In this document: piece by piece, positions 44,901 to 56,220 of the stretch
How positions within the stretch are numbered: position 1 is the first letter of the stretch
Layout of the letters: each line of letters starts with the position of its first letter
From: Klebsormidium nitens
Taxonomy: Eukaryota > Streptophyta > Klebsormidiophyceae > Klebsormidiales > Klebsormidiaceae
Assembly: GCA_000708835.1 (NCBI GenBank)
Contig: DF237110.1
Span: 100,195-164,194 of the forward strand
DNA: 64,000 nt
Direction of reading: 5' to 3'
Made by a program: the position numbers and the translations under genes
The notes under the pieces: model-generated
The model's input: only the letters and a program-made list of their open reading frames with translations
Database searches by the model: none
Told to the model about the DNA's origin: nothing

Positions 44901-47900
44901 ATGCGTAGTTTTCCACTCCCACCAGCACTTCGATGCCTTCCTCTCGTAGCCGTTCGATGCCTTTACCCCCCACCAACGGGTTCTGGTCCACGCACCCCAC
45001 GACGACCTGGATTGAAAAGCATGTTCAATCAGTAATCCGTGTAACTTGTTTTTGCGTTGTCGTTCCCTTGCCTTTCCGTCCCCACCTCGTCCCCTGACTT
45101 TCGTTCTCCAATTGCTATATTTTGGCCGCAACCAGCGGGTTCTGGTCCACACACCCTACCACGACCTGGAACACGTAAAAGGTTACGTTGCTTTACAGTA
45201 GCTCACTCTCCGCCCAACGGGAAGATTTGGTTTTAGGGGTTTAGGGTGGGTACAAATCTGAAGCATGTATAAGTCCAAGTTCTAGGTTTGAACTCTGTGT
45301 AAGCCCGGCAAACGGATGCAACTCAACGTAGGCCTCATTCGATGGAAAATCAAACTTGTCGACCTGGATCGCAATATGCTTTCACTTACAAATCGTGCAA
45401 GTGATGCATGTTGTCGTTGTCCAGGCTTTTCAATCTCAATTCATTGCGTGACCTTCTCGCTTTCCTTCCGCTTCACCATGGAGTTCGTTTCTTCAAACTG
45501 CTACTTTCTTGACTCCTGGTACTCCGTACCTTATCTCACGCTTTTTTATTCGCAATCACTGTTCAAATTTCAAGCACCGAGGACGTGGATTGACCTGTCG
45601 TTCTCACGTCGCAGCGTTTACGCTGCCTTCTTTTGACTCTCGTCCCTGCTCGACTCAAATCAATTAGTTGAAGCAGCCAAAAGGCTCCTTTACACAGAGC
45701 CGTCGAAGTTGTGCGCCCCAAACGAACGGAGACACACAAACGGAAGCTGTTCCTATCGATACCTAAACCTAACGCTCACCTTTTTCACTTTGGCTCGTAT
45801 GAGCGCTTCCGTACATGGAGGCGTCCGGCCGTAGTGATTGCATGGCTCGAGGGTGACGTAAGCAGTGGCCCCCTGGGCTTCGGAGCGGGCGTCTGCCAGC
45901 GCAAAGACCTCCGCATGAGGCTCTCCCGCTTTTGGATGCCAGCCCTCACCCACCACCTGGAAAAGAAATTGTTCATCAATTCTCAAATCGGGTCGAGCTA
46001 TAAGTTTGTTCTCTTAGGCATTCTTGTCCCGGTTTTTAGAGACCTTGGTAATTACAACTTACATAGCTGTTTTTCTCTTCAGCCTCTCCATTGCTCGTCG
46101 TACCGACCGAGTTCACCCTTGCACCTTACTAAGATCGAAACAACTTCGACTCAGCACAGGATTCGCCAAACAGATGATATGCCGGGCCAAAATTGAGCAG
46201 TCAGATAAAGAAGACTAGGTGCTCTCAGGTTCTGCGACCTCAAGCGGTTCCACTTTGGGCCACTGTAAGAAGCTCCAAGGCGCAACACCATGATTAGCAT
46301 CAAACAAGCTTCCTCCAACTTTCAAACCGGTTTCCTCGATAGATTTCCAAGCAAACCTATTATCCCCCTGATTGTCCTTAATTTATTTTTCTCCAAACCA
46401 CGTAAGCTGTTCCTAATGGTTGTCCAGACAATTGCCTTCGTGTCTGACAAAATAAATATTGCGTTCACAATGGATAGCGCGAATGGAGCTGAAGCGCCAG
46501 CTCAGGTTCTCACCGTTCCGTTTTTTACTATAACGCACCCAACCATTGGGTTTGGGGACGTGTACCCACGGGCCATGACCGCCAGCCGTAACGCCCTCCG
46601 CATGTATCTTATGTCTGTGTCCTTAGTACCTGTATTTAGTGATCAGACGGGGAATTTAAGTAGTGGCAGTGGAACATCTGTGAACTAGACCCGGACCTTC
46701 GCCTTTCAATTCCAACAAACACACCCATCTGTCTGCGCGTCGATGTTAAAGATCAGAAGCTAGTCATTTGAGGAGGCGGGCTTGTCCCGCATCTCTCTGG
46801 CTGTGCGCTCAAAACGGTAGTGTGGAGAGCCAATATGCATTGCCATGCACGAAAGGACTTGACAAGGACTGACCCCCGGGGGGGGAACCGATAGCTTATG
46901 GCGACATGAAAATACTGTGCTCAGGAAGGCACTCTTGAAGACTGATGGGGTCTGCTTGCAAGATTTGATGCAGAATAGGAATCGCAGAAAATTTCAGGTG
47001 AAAACCTGCCTGCAATGCTTCATGACCATGGGCCAACGCTGACCTCACTCAAGTTTAAACATGACTTTAGCTAGGCTATGTGTGATGTTTCAAGGTTGAA
47101 AGAAAGAAGCAAGAAGGTATCTGTGATTCAGATATCTGAGGGCGTAGTGGTGGTGGTGGTAAATTCTTCAAAGCACAGGCAAAGAGTGACAGGTATAAGG
47201 ACCCAACTGACTGGAGCAGGACTTTTCAAGTAGAAATATTAGAGAACGAAACACGAGCCAGTGCAAGCACGAGCAAAGCACAGAAGGCTCGATTGGAATC
47301 TCTACAGAATTGCAAACCATAAGATGCTGGCAAACTCATGCTCACCAAATTTTGAGATAGTCGCATACCGCTTTTTTTCAAAAGTGGCTACTTTCTCTTT
47401 CTAATCCTCCCTGAACTTGACTCTTCGCAAACGTCATCTAGCGCTGACTGTGGCACTCCACCATTTGTCTTCTTTTCAAAACGCTACACAATTGATTGAT
47501 CGAACCAACATCGCCAAAGCAACAAACTAAACATCAGAAATGAAACAAAAGATTCATACCTGGGGGCTGTATGGCTCTCATCTCATCCGTGATTTCGTCC
47601 ATGTCTCGAGGAATCTCTGGCAGGCTATCTATCCCCGTCTGAATACCCCCATCGTCCACTTCTTTGGTCTCTTTCTTGTTTGCGTCAAACAGCTCGCTCG
47701 CATTTAGTCCATCAAAGTCAGTGCTTGCCCTTACCACCAGCCTCCGCCCTTTCTTTGCATATAATCTTTGTCTGGTTGCGGGTTGAGCTTTTTGACAGAG
47801 AAGGGGGTTATAGGAGGGATGAGAGTTAGAAGAAGTGGTTCTAGTGCCACAATTTCGAGCTGTTGGGAAGCAAGGGAATTTCTCTGAACTAGTCACGCCA

Positions 47901-47989
47901 CACGTCTGGTTGGCATTGCACCTTGTGAGCTTTGTTAGTGGTGATGAAAGGGAGGAGGAGCTCAATTGCTGAGACGCAAGTCTAGCCAT
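41971..47989 (-). CDS. PYRD: Riboflavin biosynthesis pyrimidine deaminase (PYRD/RibD type), probably plastid-targeted
   Basis: Seven exons (minus strand): 47989-47560, 46629-46514, 45956-45780, 45006-44837, 44032-43855, 43125-42964, 42276-41971; phases close to give 512 residues. The enzyme deaminates the diaminopyrimidine intermediate, the second step of flavin synthesis. The first ~130 residues are Ser/Thr/Arg-rich like a transit peptide (start ATG 47989, MARLASQQL). The deaminase domain is intact: [45 protein letters not shown] (zinc and catalytic HAE), [13 protein letters not shown] (two zinc Cys), [18 protein letters not shown] reductase-like domain follows ([38 protein letters not shown]). 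It lacks the usual VEGG-type motif and looks degenerate, as in plant PYRD. Introns carry duplicated exon edges. Head-to-head with RPA3. Confidence 0.88.
43550..43893 (-). repeat. Three tandem copies of the 3' edge and donor site of PYRD exon 5
   Basis: The real exon end is at 43855, with the duplicated edge spanning 43841-43893. Diverged copies of the same edge (minus strand: GATCGAGGG.ACCAACCAGCC then GTGGT(A/G)AGTGC) occur at 43691-43743 and 43550-43603. Both keep GT donor consensus (GTGAGTGC and GTAAGTGC). The following intron bases CTCGCAAGG are also repeated. Confidence 0.85.
43975..44280 (-). repeat. Three tandem copies of the 5' edge and acceptor of PYRD exon 5
   Basis: The real exon starts at 44032. 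Copies lie near 44090-44155 (acceptor CAG changed to CAT) and 44205-44271 (CCCCGCAG intact, reading [14 protein letters not shown]). The intact decoy runs into TAA after 23 codons. Confidence 0.85.
45121..45168 (-). repeat. Decoy copy of the PYRD exon 4 5' edge
   Basis: On the minus strand, TTCCAG then GTCGTGGTAGGGTGTGTGGA reads [16 protein letters not shown] then TAG, mirroring the true exon 4 start ([17 protein letters not shown]) 159 bp downstream. The splice acceptor is intact; the copy is stopped after 16 codons. Confidence 0.85.
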
Positions 47990-48480
47990 GGCTTCTCCGA
48001 CTTTCTGAGAGCCCCAAGTCACCCTCCCTTTGACAGAGTGTTCCTCTTGTCCTGTGGCCAGTGTTGGCTTTCAATGTTCATCAAAACTTCATAGCTGTGG
48101 AGTCAGCCTCAAAGCACAACGCAAGGCTGCAGTTTGGCCCGGGTGCCAACGCCAATGGCAATGGTTCCGCTCTAGTTACATCCAGCAGAAGTGTACCGGA
48201 CAGCTAGAACGTGTATAGAATGCGGCCCTTGCTGTCAAGAAGAATCGCACAAGAGTGTGCCAATTCTCTTTCAGGACCCTCGACACGACCTGTTTTGGCG
48301 GGAAGGATATGAATGCCTGACAGAAACTTGCGAATGCAATATGATTCTGAATGATGAAGGGCCTTTCTACTCTTTCTACCTTTATATAAGCCTAGATACT
48401 GAACATAAGTCAGCAACGTCCTGTCAGCCGCGGTCAAATCAGTCTTTGAGGTGAGGATCAAGAGCTGGTACGCACTCAAG
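47990..48480. promoter_or_regulatory. Bidirectional promoter region of PYRD and RPA3
   Basis: The two divergent ATGs are 491 bp apart, so both promoters and 5' UTRs must lie here. No consensus element can be assigned with confidence. Confidence 0.5.
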
Positions 48481-49939
48481 ATGGACACGACAGAGCCCAC
48501 TCCGTTGGTGAACTCTGCATTGTTGAGGCGATATCAAGGGAGGCGCGTGCGGTCGGTTCTGAAAATTGTTGGGAGGTGAGTTCCGCGACGCCACTTTGCT
48601 TGCATTAGATCTCAAACGGAGCAATTGGCTATGTGGGTTTTCCCCTCGAGATAGCACTTTTGGGGCTCCCAAAAAAACAAAGAAAGACGAGGAAAGCTTT
48701 GATAGCATAACGTTATTAGTTGACGAGGGCTACTACTATCAAGAGTGAACAGCTCAGATGGGGCAGCAAATCCTGTAGCTTTTGGATCAACTTGTCCAAA
48801 GTGAACACACGCTCCCTACGATCAGCTCGTCTGAGAGTCCCACCCTAGAATGCAAACGCTTTGCTGCTCTTGAAAGATAGGAGGGCCTAGATGTTTTGGG
48901 CCAATTAGATTTGCATGTTTTTCCCTCTGGCAGCATAACCTTTGGCCTTACTGATGTTCGTCCGCCAGGAACAACAATCAAATGTGAAGGATTTGTTTTA
49001 GATTCGGGAAAAATTTCAAGATAGCTTTTGGCTCTCCAGGAGCCAATCGGAAGGGTGTATGTGCACGTAATATTCCCGTGCACCTTAGTTCACCCGTTGC
49101 ATCGATCAGCAAGGGTCGCTTATGAAGAGCTCTGCCTCAGAATTGTCAGATTGTGACCAACTACTGCACAAGAGCACTCTGTCGAGTGGACCAACCTCCT
49201 TCCAGAACCAGGTCACCTGCCATTGTATCGCTGTTACACCCGCTGGGCTTTTGAGTCTGAGCACCGCCCGGCTTACTGGACCGCTTGATGCATCTGTCCT
49301 GAACCAGCTTGCCAATCATATTCAGTCCGACTATTCTGTGTCACATCCGATGCTTTGATATTTGTCTTCTTTTCGTGATTTGGACACTCAGCATTTCTTT
49401 GAAACTGTCTTAAAAAATGTAGGACGAACGACGGCATCCAGTGCTTGGCGGCTGACAACGGCACCGTCCTAGTGAGGCCTTCTCCCGGGGCACAGTATGC
49501 GTCACCGTTCGTGGAAGTCATTGGGGTCGTCGAGAACGAGACCACAATCCGGGAAGACTCATATACGAACTTTGGTGAAAACTTTGGTGAGCGTATACTA
49601 AATGATCCTCTCTTCCAAAACTCTAGAGAGTTGTTGCTTGCTTTTGTGAGACACTTGCTCCGGAAGAGCTGCCAATAAGCAGCGGCAGACCGAGGAACAT
49701 CCGAACTGTCTTGCCCATGTCCTGATACCATCTCCTGTCCCGATTTTTAAAGCAAGGTTGAAGCAGCTTTTTGCGGACTGTTGCACTGAAAGGTGCTTGT
49801 ACCTGTCTGTTGCACGGGACTTGTAATAGCAGACCTAAGCGAGGTGTTAACTCCTAGACTTGTCTTCTATGCAGATATGGGAACGTACAATCAACTCGTA
49901 AACTTGTCCAATGGGGAGCACTCACATTTGTTCATATAG
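48481..49939 (+). CDS. RPA3: Replication protein A 14-kDa subunit (RPA3)
   Basis: Three exons: 48481-48575, 49423-49586, 49875-49939; phases close to give 107 residues, the usual length for plant RPA3. It is the small OB-fold subunit of the single-stranded-DNA-binding RPA heterotrimer used in replication and repair. Family features: start MDTTEPTPLVNSALLRRYQG, then RRVRSVLKIVGR|TNDGIQCLAADNG, FVEVIGVVENETTIRED, YTNFGENFD, and the conserved C-terminus GTYNQLVNLSNGEHSHLFI. Exon 2 has a TAG acceptor (AAAAAATGTAG) with a weak pyrimidine tract, but phase and protein fit. The gene shares its upstream region with PYRD. Confidence 0.93.
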
Positions 49940-51263
49940 TCGCACTAGGCTTGATGTTGGATCGATGACATTCGAGTTTGTACATTAGTTGATTGAGCTC
50001 TTTGTTTTGATGCGATCATAAATAACGTGCTGCCACCACTAGATGGTATACAGTGAAAAGGATCGGGTTCTTGCCTTTGAGAATACTGGAGACCTGAAGG
50101 GAGTGACTGGTACCTAACCCGTTTTCAGCCACGTGTGGCAAGATTGCGCATGCACGAGTTGCCAGAAATCATCTCTGTCGCCCTCCTTACCTGCCCAGAT
50201 TAGATCGACGGCATAGGCAACGACTCAGCCAATAGAGCAATTCAGCATGACCGAACATGCTGTAATGCGGCCAAGCACGCTTCACTCTAATTTCAAGCTG
50301 TCAATCTGATCCTTTTTTGCACCAGTAACAATTTCGTCCCTTAAGCGTCTAGCCTCGGTGGCATACAGCACGAGCATTCCACATTGCACTTGGATGGATG
50401 GACAGCCGATTCTTGTATAAGAAGCTTAGCAACTCGAAGTTCTTGACACTAGACACCGTCACGTGCATCCATGACACAGCGATCTCGCTGAAAGGCAGGC
50501 CGTGCATCGTGGGCCCCAACGTGCGCCGTGTGGCCGAACACGTAATCGAACAAATTAATGGTACGGCTGTCACGGTTTCTTCATAGGTAATTCTTCATGT
50601 AATGGTGACCACAAAGCGTCACACAAAATTCGGCAGTCCAGATGCGTCCACCGGGACGTACCAGTGCAGCGGAAGCGCAGAAACGTGCTGCAGTCAACTT
50701 AGATAATGTCAGTACTAGAAGTTGATTCCCAGAACCCTTTGCAACTTTTATAATCTTTCCCATACTTGCTTGATCTATGCTCAACTACTAGAGCTGCCAG
50801 CAGTCAATTACACGTTGAATCGTTCTTACACAAACGATTATACACTACAACATCTTCCGTCTTATTTGCGTCACGCGTCTGGACAATCTGACGCCAACGC
50901 AACAACCCGAAACGACTGTATTTACCTTGACGAACTTTCATAAACTTATTTGTCGAAGGTGCTGATACTTAGCGCTAGAGGACATACTTCGAACCAGTGC
51001 CATGCCTCCCGCCAATCCGGCCTCTTTCCATCGACTGTACAATACCTATTGAAAAACAATGCGGGCTTACGAAATCTGAATCCCTTAATGATCCCAACAA
51101 AGCCCGCGACGCAACCCGCAACCCTGAGGTAGTCATCATCCTAGGCCCCAGAACCCCATACGCAGGAGCAACCCCTACTTCCACCGTCTTCTTTGATATA
51201 ATGTCTGATGTCGTACACATTTTCGTACGTAGTATTTCCGGGGGACCCAGACTTAGCTGGTCC
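49940..51263. other. Spacer between RPA3 and the universal stress protein gene
   Basis: Convergent 3' ends. A 62-codon plus-strand frame at 50398-50586 (…GRPCIVGPNVRRVAEHVIEQ…) has some protein-like character but no recognisable family or splice partners. No other candidate was seen. Confidence 0.45.
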
Positions 51264-54200
51264 CTACCCTCCTTCCTCCGACTCGTCAGGCTGCCCCCCC
51301 CAAGCCCATGACGTCAGCCCAAATCTGTCGTGCAGCAGCGCGTCCTTCTTTCTCTTTTCAAGAGTGTGAGACGTCGGGCGGGCAACTAGAACGGGACACC
51401 CTGCGTGTTTAACCACGTAGTCGCAGGTGGAGCCTAATAACGCCCTGGTGGTTAGAAGGCCAGGGTTAGTCTCGGCCCGTTGAGTCTCTGAAGACTCTTT
51501 CAGGGGTCAGATGGAGTTAGCAAGACGTCATACGGGATTGAAACGAGCTGCATGACAGGTTTCGAAACAGAAGTTGCGCTCAACTACTGGTAGGAAACTA
51601 TCGACTCGGTCTAGAATGTTATCGGAGGGTTATTCGTGTTCCATCTAATAATTGGAGCGTCACAGAGAGGACCGGGCACCCTGCAACGGCGCAACATTGA
51701 TAACAAATTGCGACAAGAGTCGACTTGTTCGTCCGAAAGAAGCGGTGGCAGCTAGTCAGGATTGATGGGGGCAGAAGGGGGGGCCTTCCCTCAAATCACG
51801 AAGGGGATCAAACAAGAAAAAAGAAAAACACTCGGTCACTGGCCCTATTCGACAAGAAAGACTGGGCATATGCTCGGCGTCATTGTGAACGGATTCTGCC
51901 GTAGTTGCGTTTGAAACGCATCAAAGGAATCGCTTGAAATCGCGAAAGTTCTGGGGGACACCACATCCTGACGCTTGAAGCTCCTTCACACCAGACGGTA
52001 CTAGTCAGACATCTTGCCGGTATGGGCCAAAGGAACAACGGAAGAAAGCCAGAAAGATGAAAGAAGCAAGAAAGAGAACAACACGAACAGATGTGAAACG
52101 GCGACAACAAACGCGGTCCAAGCTCACCTGTTTAGGATCGTCGAGGGACCCCTGCTCGCCACCACCAAAACGTCCGGCTCGTATGCCGCCACAAAAGTAC
52201 ATATCACCTCCCGGGGGTCGCCTTCCTCGATAAGAGTGTCACATTGGACCTGGAGAAGCGGTGGAAGAACTTTGACACCAGCAGAAGCTTGGCGACCCGT
52301 CCAGCAGAACTTGACTTGATTGGTCGCCAGACAGGGCCAAAGAACGTGCCAGTGAAAGGTCTTAGCCAAATGGGTATGTGCCCGCATCCGAACTTTCAAC
52401 GGACATCTTAAGAAAGGTCCGTGTTGCGTGCGGATACAACAGCTACGATGGTCCATAGGATATGTAGGAGCGGGTGTAATTGCACAAGCTGCCAGAACGG
52501 ACTGAAAGACACTCTGCAAGATCTATCCGGACGCTTTAAAACTATCGGCAACCAGATTCGAAGCATTGCAGACAAGAACTTTGCCGACTGAGTGGCTCAC
52601 TAAGCTGTAGCTGCTGAAAGCTTAAGAGTTGACGGCAATCTGGATCAAAAGCTGCAGCATTCAGACATCAGCGAAAGAGGTCTGGGGATTATGAAACATA
52701 TCAAGGGTAACGAAGCGACGGCGATCACAGTGTGCAGAAGACGTAGAGATAGAAGAGGAAGCCACCGGCCAAACGCATACCTGCAGCAGTTTCTACGTAC
52801 TCCAGAATACCCACGACTGACTTCTTGGAAACAACGTACGACCCGAAACAGGAAAGTCCGAAAGAAGGGTCGGAAATTCCGAAAGCATAGGATGGCAACC
52901 CAGAAGATGAAATATTTCGAGATCTGGAGCTGAGTATCTTGAGATTTGAAGGGAAGCGAAGGAAGAAACTGGCTCCTGACCTTCGCCTGGTCGGCAAGCT
53001 TTTTGCACTTTTCCACGAGCGCCCGGGCTTCCCGCTCTTCTTTCTGCGCCAGGTCATCCAGCATGTGGCAGGCGGTCGGACTCTTGTGGAACATGAAGTC
53101 CATCTCGTAAATGTGCGGCTCTGCACAAGGAAAGGTTTCAGAGTGGTTTGACGACTATGATCTGATTCGCCAAGAAGTGCCGAGCATCCTTCCGTCATTG
53201 GATCTAGTGCTGCAAGCGCCATGAACATAGTACTGTAATTCTGTTCTGTCGATGTGAAGTGCTGCAAACCACAGGCTTTGTTCTGTAAGACACTCAACTC
53301 CGGACATTATTTTGTGAGCAAGTATGTCATCCAGCTTAAGCTAGACAATCATCAGGCCAACCGCGAACTAGGCCAAACCTGACATTGGAAAATTGGACTG
53401 AGTGTCCAACACAGCAAGAAAGTCTTGCATTTTCCCTGAACTATGTCCAGGCCCGGTTACTCCATCTGCGAATGCTAACGCGAGGATTTGATGGTAGGAG
53501 TCTGAAATTGACATCATATGGCCATATTGAGATTGTTTTTAATACAAATCTTAGAGGGCCTCCGATCAGAACAGATTGGGGGTTCGAGATCCAGTAACAA
53601 TCAGACCCCCCAGCTAAATTTGAAAGCCACTGCACAGCATAACAGATTCTGCTCCATGGGCCTCTCTCACTTGGTTCAAACACCATCTCTCCTGATGGGG
53701 CGTAAGACTCTCCTTCAAAACATGACGCTATGCTTTTCTTATGACTCATCAATGTGGCTGCCTCTTGTCTTTGAGGCGTACCCCTTTCTCCTGGAAGTTG
53801 GACTCCTAGTAGTGCTGCCAGATGTGATGGTCAAACATTCACCGTCGGAAAGGTTCCGCATGCACAATGCCATGATTTACTGGGCAGTGAGAAACTGGCC
53901 GCAGACTTTGTGCAGCCCCTTTCCACCGGTTTACCACTATTTATTTGAATACAGCATGTCGACTCCACTTGCATGCATAAGAAGCAGCTGGAAAGGAGGG
54001 GCGCACGGATGATGCCATAAATGAGAGGTGGAAAGACCTTTTTTTAGAACGCATCAATGTCTGTTCCTTTGAATTGTAGAAATGCTGTTAATCACTCGCT
54101 AAATATCCCCTTTCACTCATCATCTGGCTGGTCCCCCTGGCGTCATTATTTCATAGGGCGGCTCCTAGAGGGGACTAACCGAGCGGACTGACAGTGACAG

Positions 54201-54500
54201 GGCAAAGAAAGGAAGCTCATCTCCTAGCCTCTCCTAGCCAGAAAGAATTGACAGGGTAATAAGGAGAGTTTAAAAGAACCGGCAAAAAATGGGGGGGGAA
54301 CTCTTGTAAGAACTGAACAAATCTCAGGAAGCATCGGAGATCTGACCTTCTAAGGGACAGGTGGCATGGAGGACCACCAGCTTGTCCCCCTTTCGGCACA
54401 CCTTCTCAAGTGCCCACTTCAGAGCGTCCACCGACTCGTCTGAACGGTCCACTGCAATTGCGATGCGCCGCCCCGGGCTCTCCTCCACCTCGGTGGACAT
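51264..54500 (-). CDS. Universal stress protein (USP) domain protein
   Basis: Four exons (minus strand): 54500-54347, 53120-52981, 52249-52128, 51444-51264; phases close to give 198 residues. Plant USP-family motifs in order: RRIAIAVDRSDESVDALKWAL, KLVVLHAT, an Ala/Glu/Lys-rich helix (ALVEKCKKLADQAK), CDTLIEEGDPREVIC, EPDVLVVASRGPST and ALLGSTCDYVVKHAGCPVLVAR. The family's ATP-binding consensus G-2x-G-9x-G-[S/T] is only approximate: Ala stands where the first Gly is usual, and ten residues instead of nine precede GST. Nucleotide binding is therefore uncertain. The tail after VLVAR is longer than usual (ends PDESEEGG). The ligand and role are unknown; USP proteins often act in stress signalling. 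Confidence 0.85.
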
Positions 54501-55290
54501 TGCGCCTGCCTTTAAGGTGCTCTAACCCCTAGAGTATCAAACTCTGCTTTGAACCAGAACTCAGCAGTAGGGATCTGTTGCTAGCGCTGCCCTTGCAAAT
54601 GTGATTCTTGTGAGAGCACGTCCAGCTTCTGCCAAGTTCTGGGGCCAGGGCCTGGGAAAGGGGCCTGCCGCCGCGTCCTACTATTTAAATATTCGTTGCT
54701 AAAATTGTTCAGATTTGATTCATGGTTCCCTCGTTTCAACTTGGATAACCGTGACGACAGGCTGATGAAACGGCAGGCTCGAGCTTACGGCAAGCTCGAC
54801 AATAAATTCTGAATCGACCGTCGACGGCGAAGAACCGGCGAGAAGTCGGCCCATTTTTTGGTTTCAGCATTGTTTGTGTAAACACGGACACTTCAAAATC
54901 GGTTTTATCCAAAAGACAATATGATTTCAAAGAGTCCAGACTCCACGAGTCCACCACCACTGAAGAAGATTCGATTTCAAAGAGAATGAATGGGAAGAAG
55001 AGGAGCGCAATTGAGGAGCAGTTCCTTCATTGCTAACTGCTGGAAACAGGGATCCCGAGGAATTTGCAAGCTCTATGCGGCAAGTGCTTGAGACAGATTG
55101 TTCTAGTGTTAGCGGAGGAAAGATCGTCAGGAGGTCTTCGTCAGCATTTTGCAGAAGGCACGCAACTTAAATACTTACGAAGTGCAGTTCAAGCCTCGTT
55201 GCCTATCCCCTCCCCTGTATTTCGATAGTCCGAAAGTAGCTGATTCGCGTTGGAGAAAGGGTGGTCACGAGCAACTAACAGCTGGCGGTC
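54501..55290. other. Divergent spacer between the USP gene and the small membrane-protein gene
   Basis: No coding exon recognised. It contains the start regions of two divergent genes and so their promoters. Confidence 0.45.
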
Positions 55291-55999
55291 ATGCCGTGGC
55301 GCCGGCGCCCCCTGCTGACAGCTGTCGCTCTACTGAGCACCAACGCATTCTTGGTGTGCACAGTCGAGCCAGTGTACAACTTTGTGTGCAATCACCCTGC
55401 GTGGGAGAGACGGGTGAGCAGGAAAAGCTCTCAGCTCTGTTTCCTGCAATAAGAAACATCTGTTTCTAGGATCAAATGCATAGGGGTTCTCTTGACCAAC
55501 GCCGCAAGCGGTGTGGGCGTACAAAGATTCGGATGTCTGCTACTTCTCGTCATCACCGGTGCTTTTGCTAGGATCTAAAGCGAGTGTCAATCACAGGATG
55601 ACCTTTCGCTGATTCTTGCACCGTAAGGCCAGGGCAACACGGTTCATTCTTTCAGAGCGTTTCAAAAAACTTGGATGACGCACTTCAGAGAAGCCAACAG
55701 CTGAACAAGGTCTCTGTGCAAGCTGCCTTCAGTTTCAATATTCAACATACAAATTCAACTGTAGAGATTTGTCCTCTCAGACTTCGAATGAGTGTCAGCG
55801 TTGCATCATTCTGGTTACAATAGCAATATGCTTGGACCCTTCTTCAGAAATGTAACACTCAGGTGAACTGATATCGTGTTATTGTTCGTCCTTGCAGCGT
55901 GTGCGGCGGCAGGCTGAGAAGGAACGGGAAGAGCTGATGCGCCGCATGCTGCAAGAGCGCCTCTCTCAGCAACAGCAGCAGCGGCAGCAGTCCTCTTGA
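55291..55999 (+). CDS. Small single-pass membrane protein, 74 residues, unrecognised
   Basis: Two exons, 55291-55413 and 55898-55999, joined in phase by a GTGAGC donor and a CTTGCAG acceptor. The protein has a basic start (MPWRRRP), one hydrophobic segment (LLTAVALLSTNAFLVCTVEP), a short VYNFVCNHPAWERR link and a charged Arg/Glu/Gln helix (RRQAEKEREELMRRMLQE) ending in a Gln run. The layout resembles small organelle inner-membrane proteins, but I cannot assign a family. The P1-like gene starts 221 bp downstream on the same strand. Confidence 0.68.
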
Positions 56000-56220
56000 C
56001 CTCGGACTCTTTGAGTAACTAGGCTGGGCAGACGATCACCCAAATCCAATTTTCAACTTCGACCAGCTGGCAACCTGCAACACAAAGCAATCCCTCTGGA
56101 GGACCCGCCTGCCCGGGCTCAGTTCCCCCTTCTGGCCGTCATAAACTAACCCTTTGCAAGCCTGTGATCAATGACCCCCCTTTTCAGCACTAGATATTGA
56201 ATCCTCGGTCTCGAGCGGGC

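Noticed and set aside
50398-50586. 62-codon plus-strand frame (…IVGPNVRRVAEHVIEQ…)
   Set aside because: Protein-like in part but with no recognisable family, no clear acceptor or donor and no neighbouring exons; recorded only as spacer content.
53518-54012. 164-codon plus-strand frame
   Set aside because: Lies in the USP intron with no motifs, no splice partners and non-coding composition.
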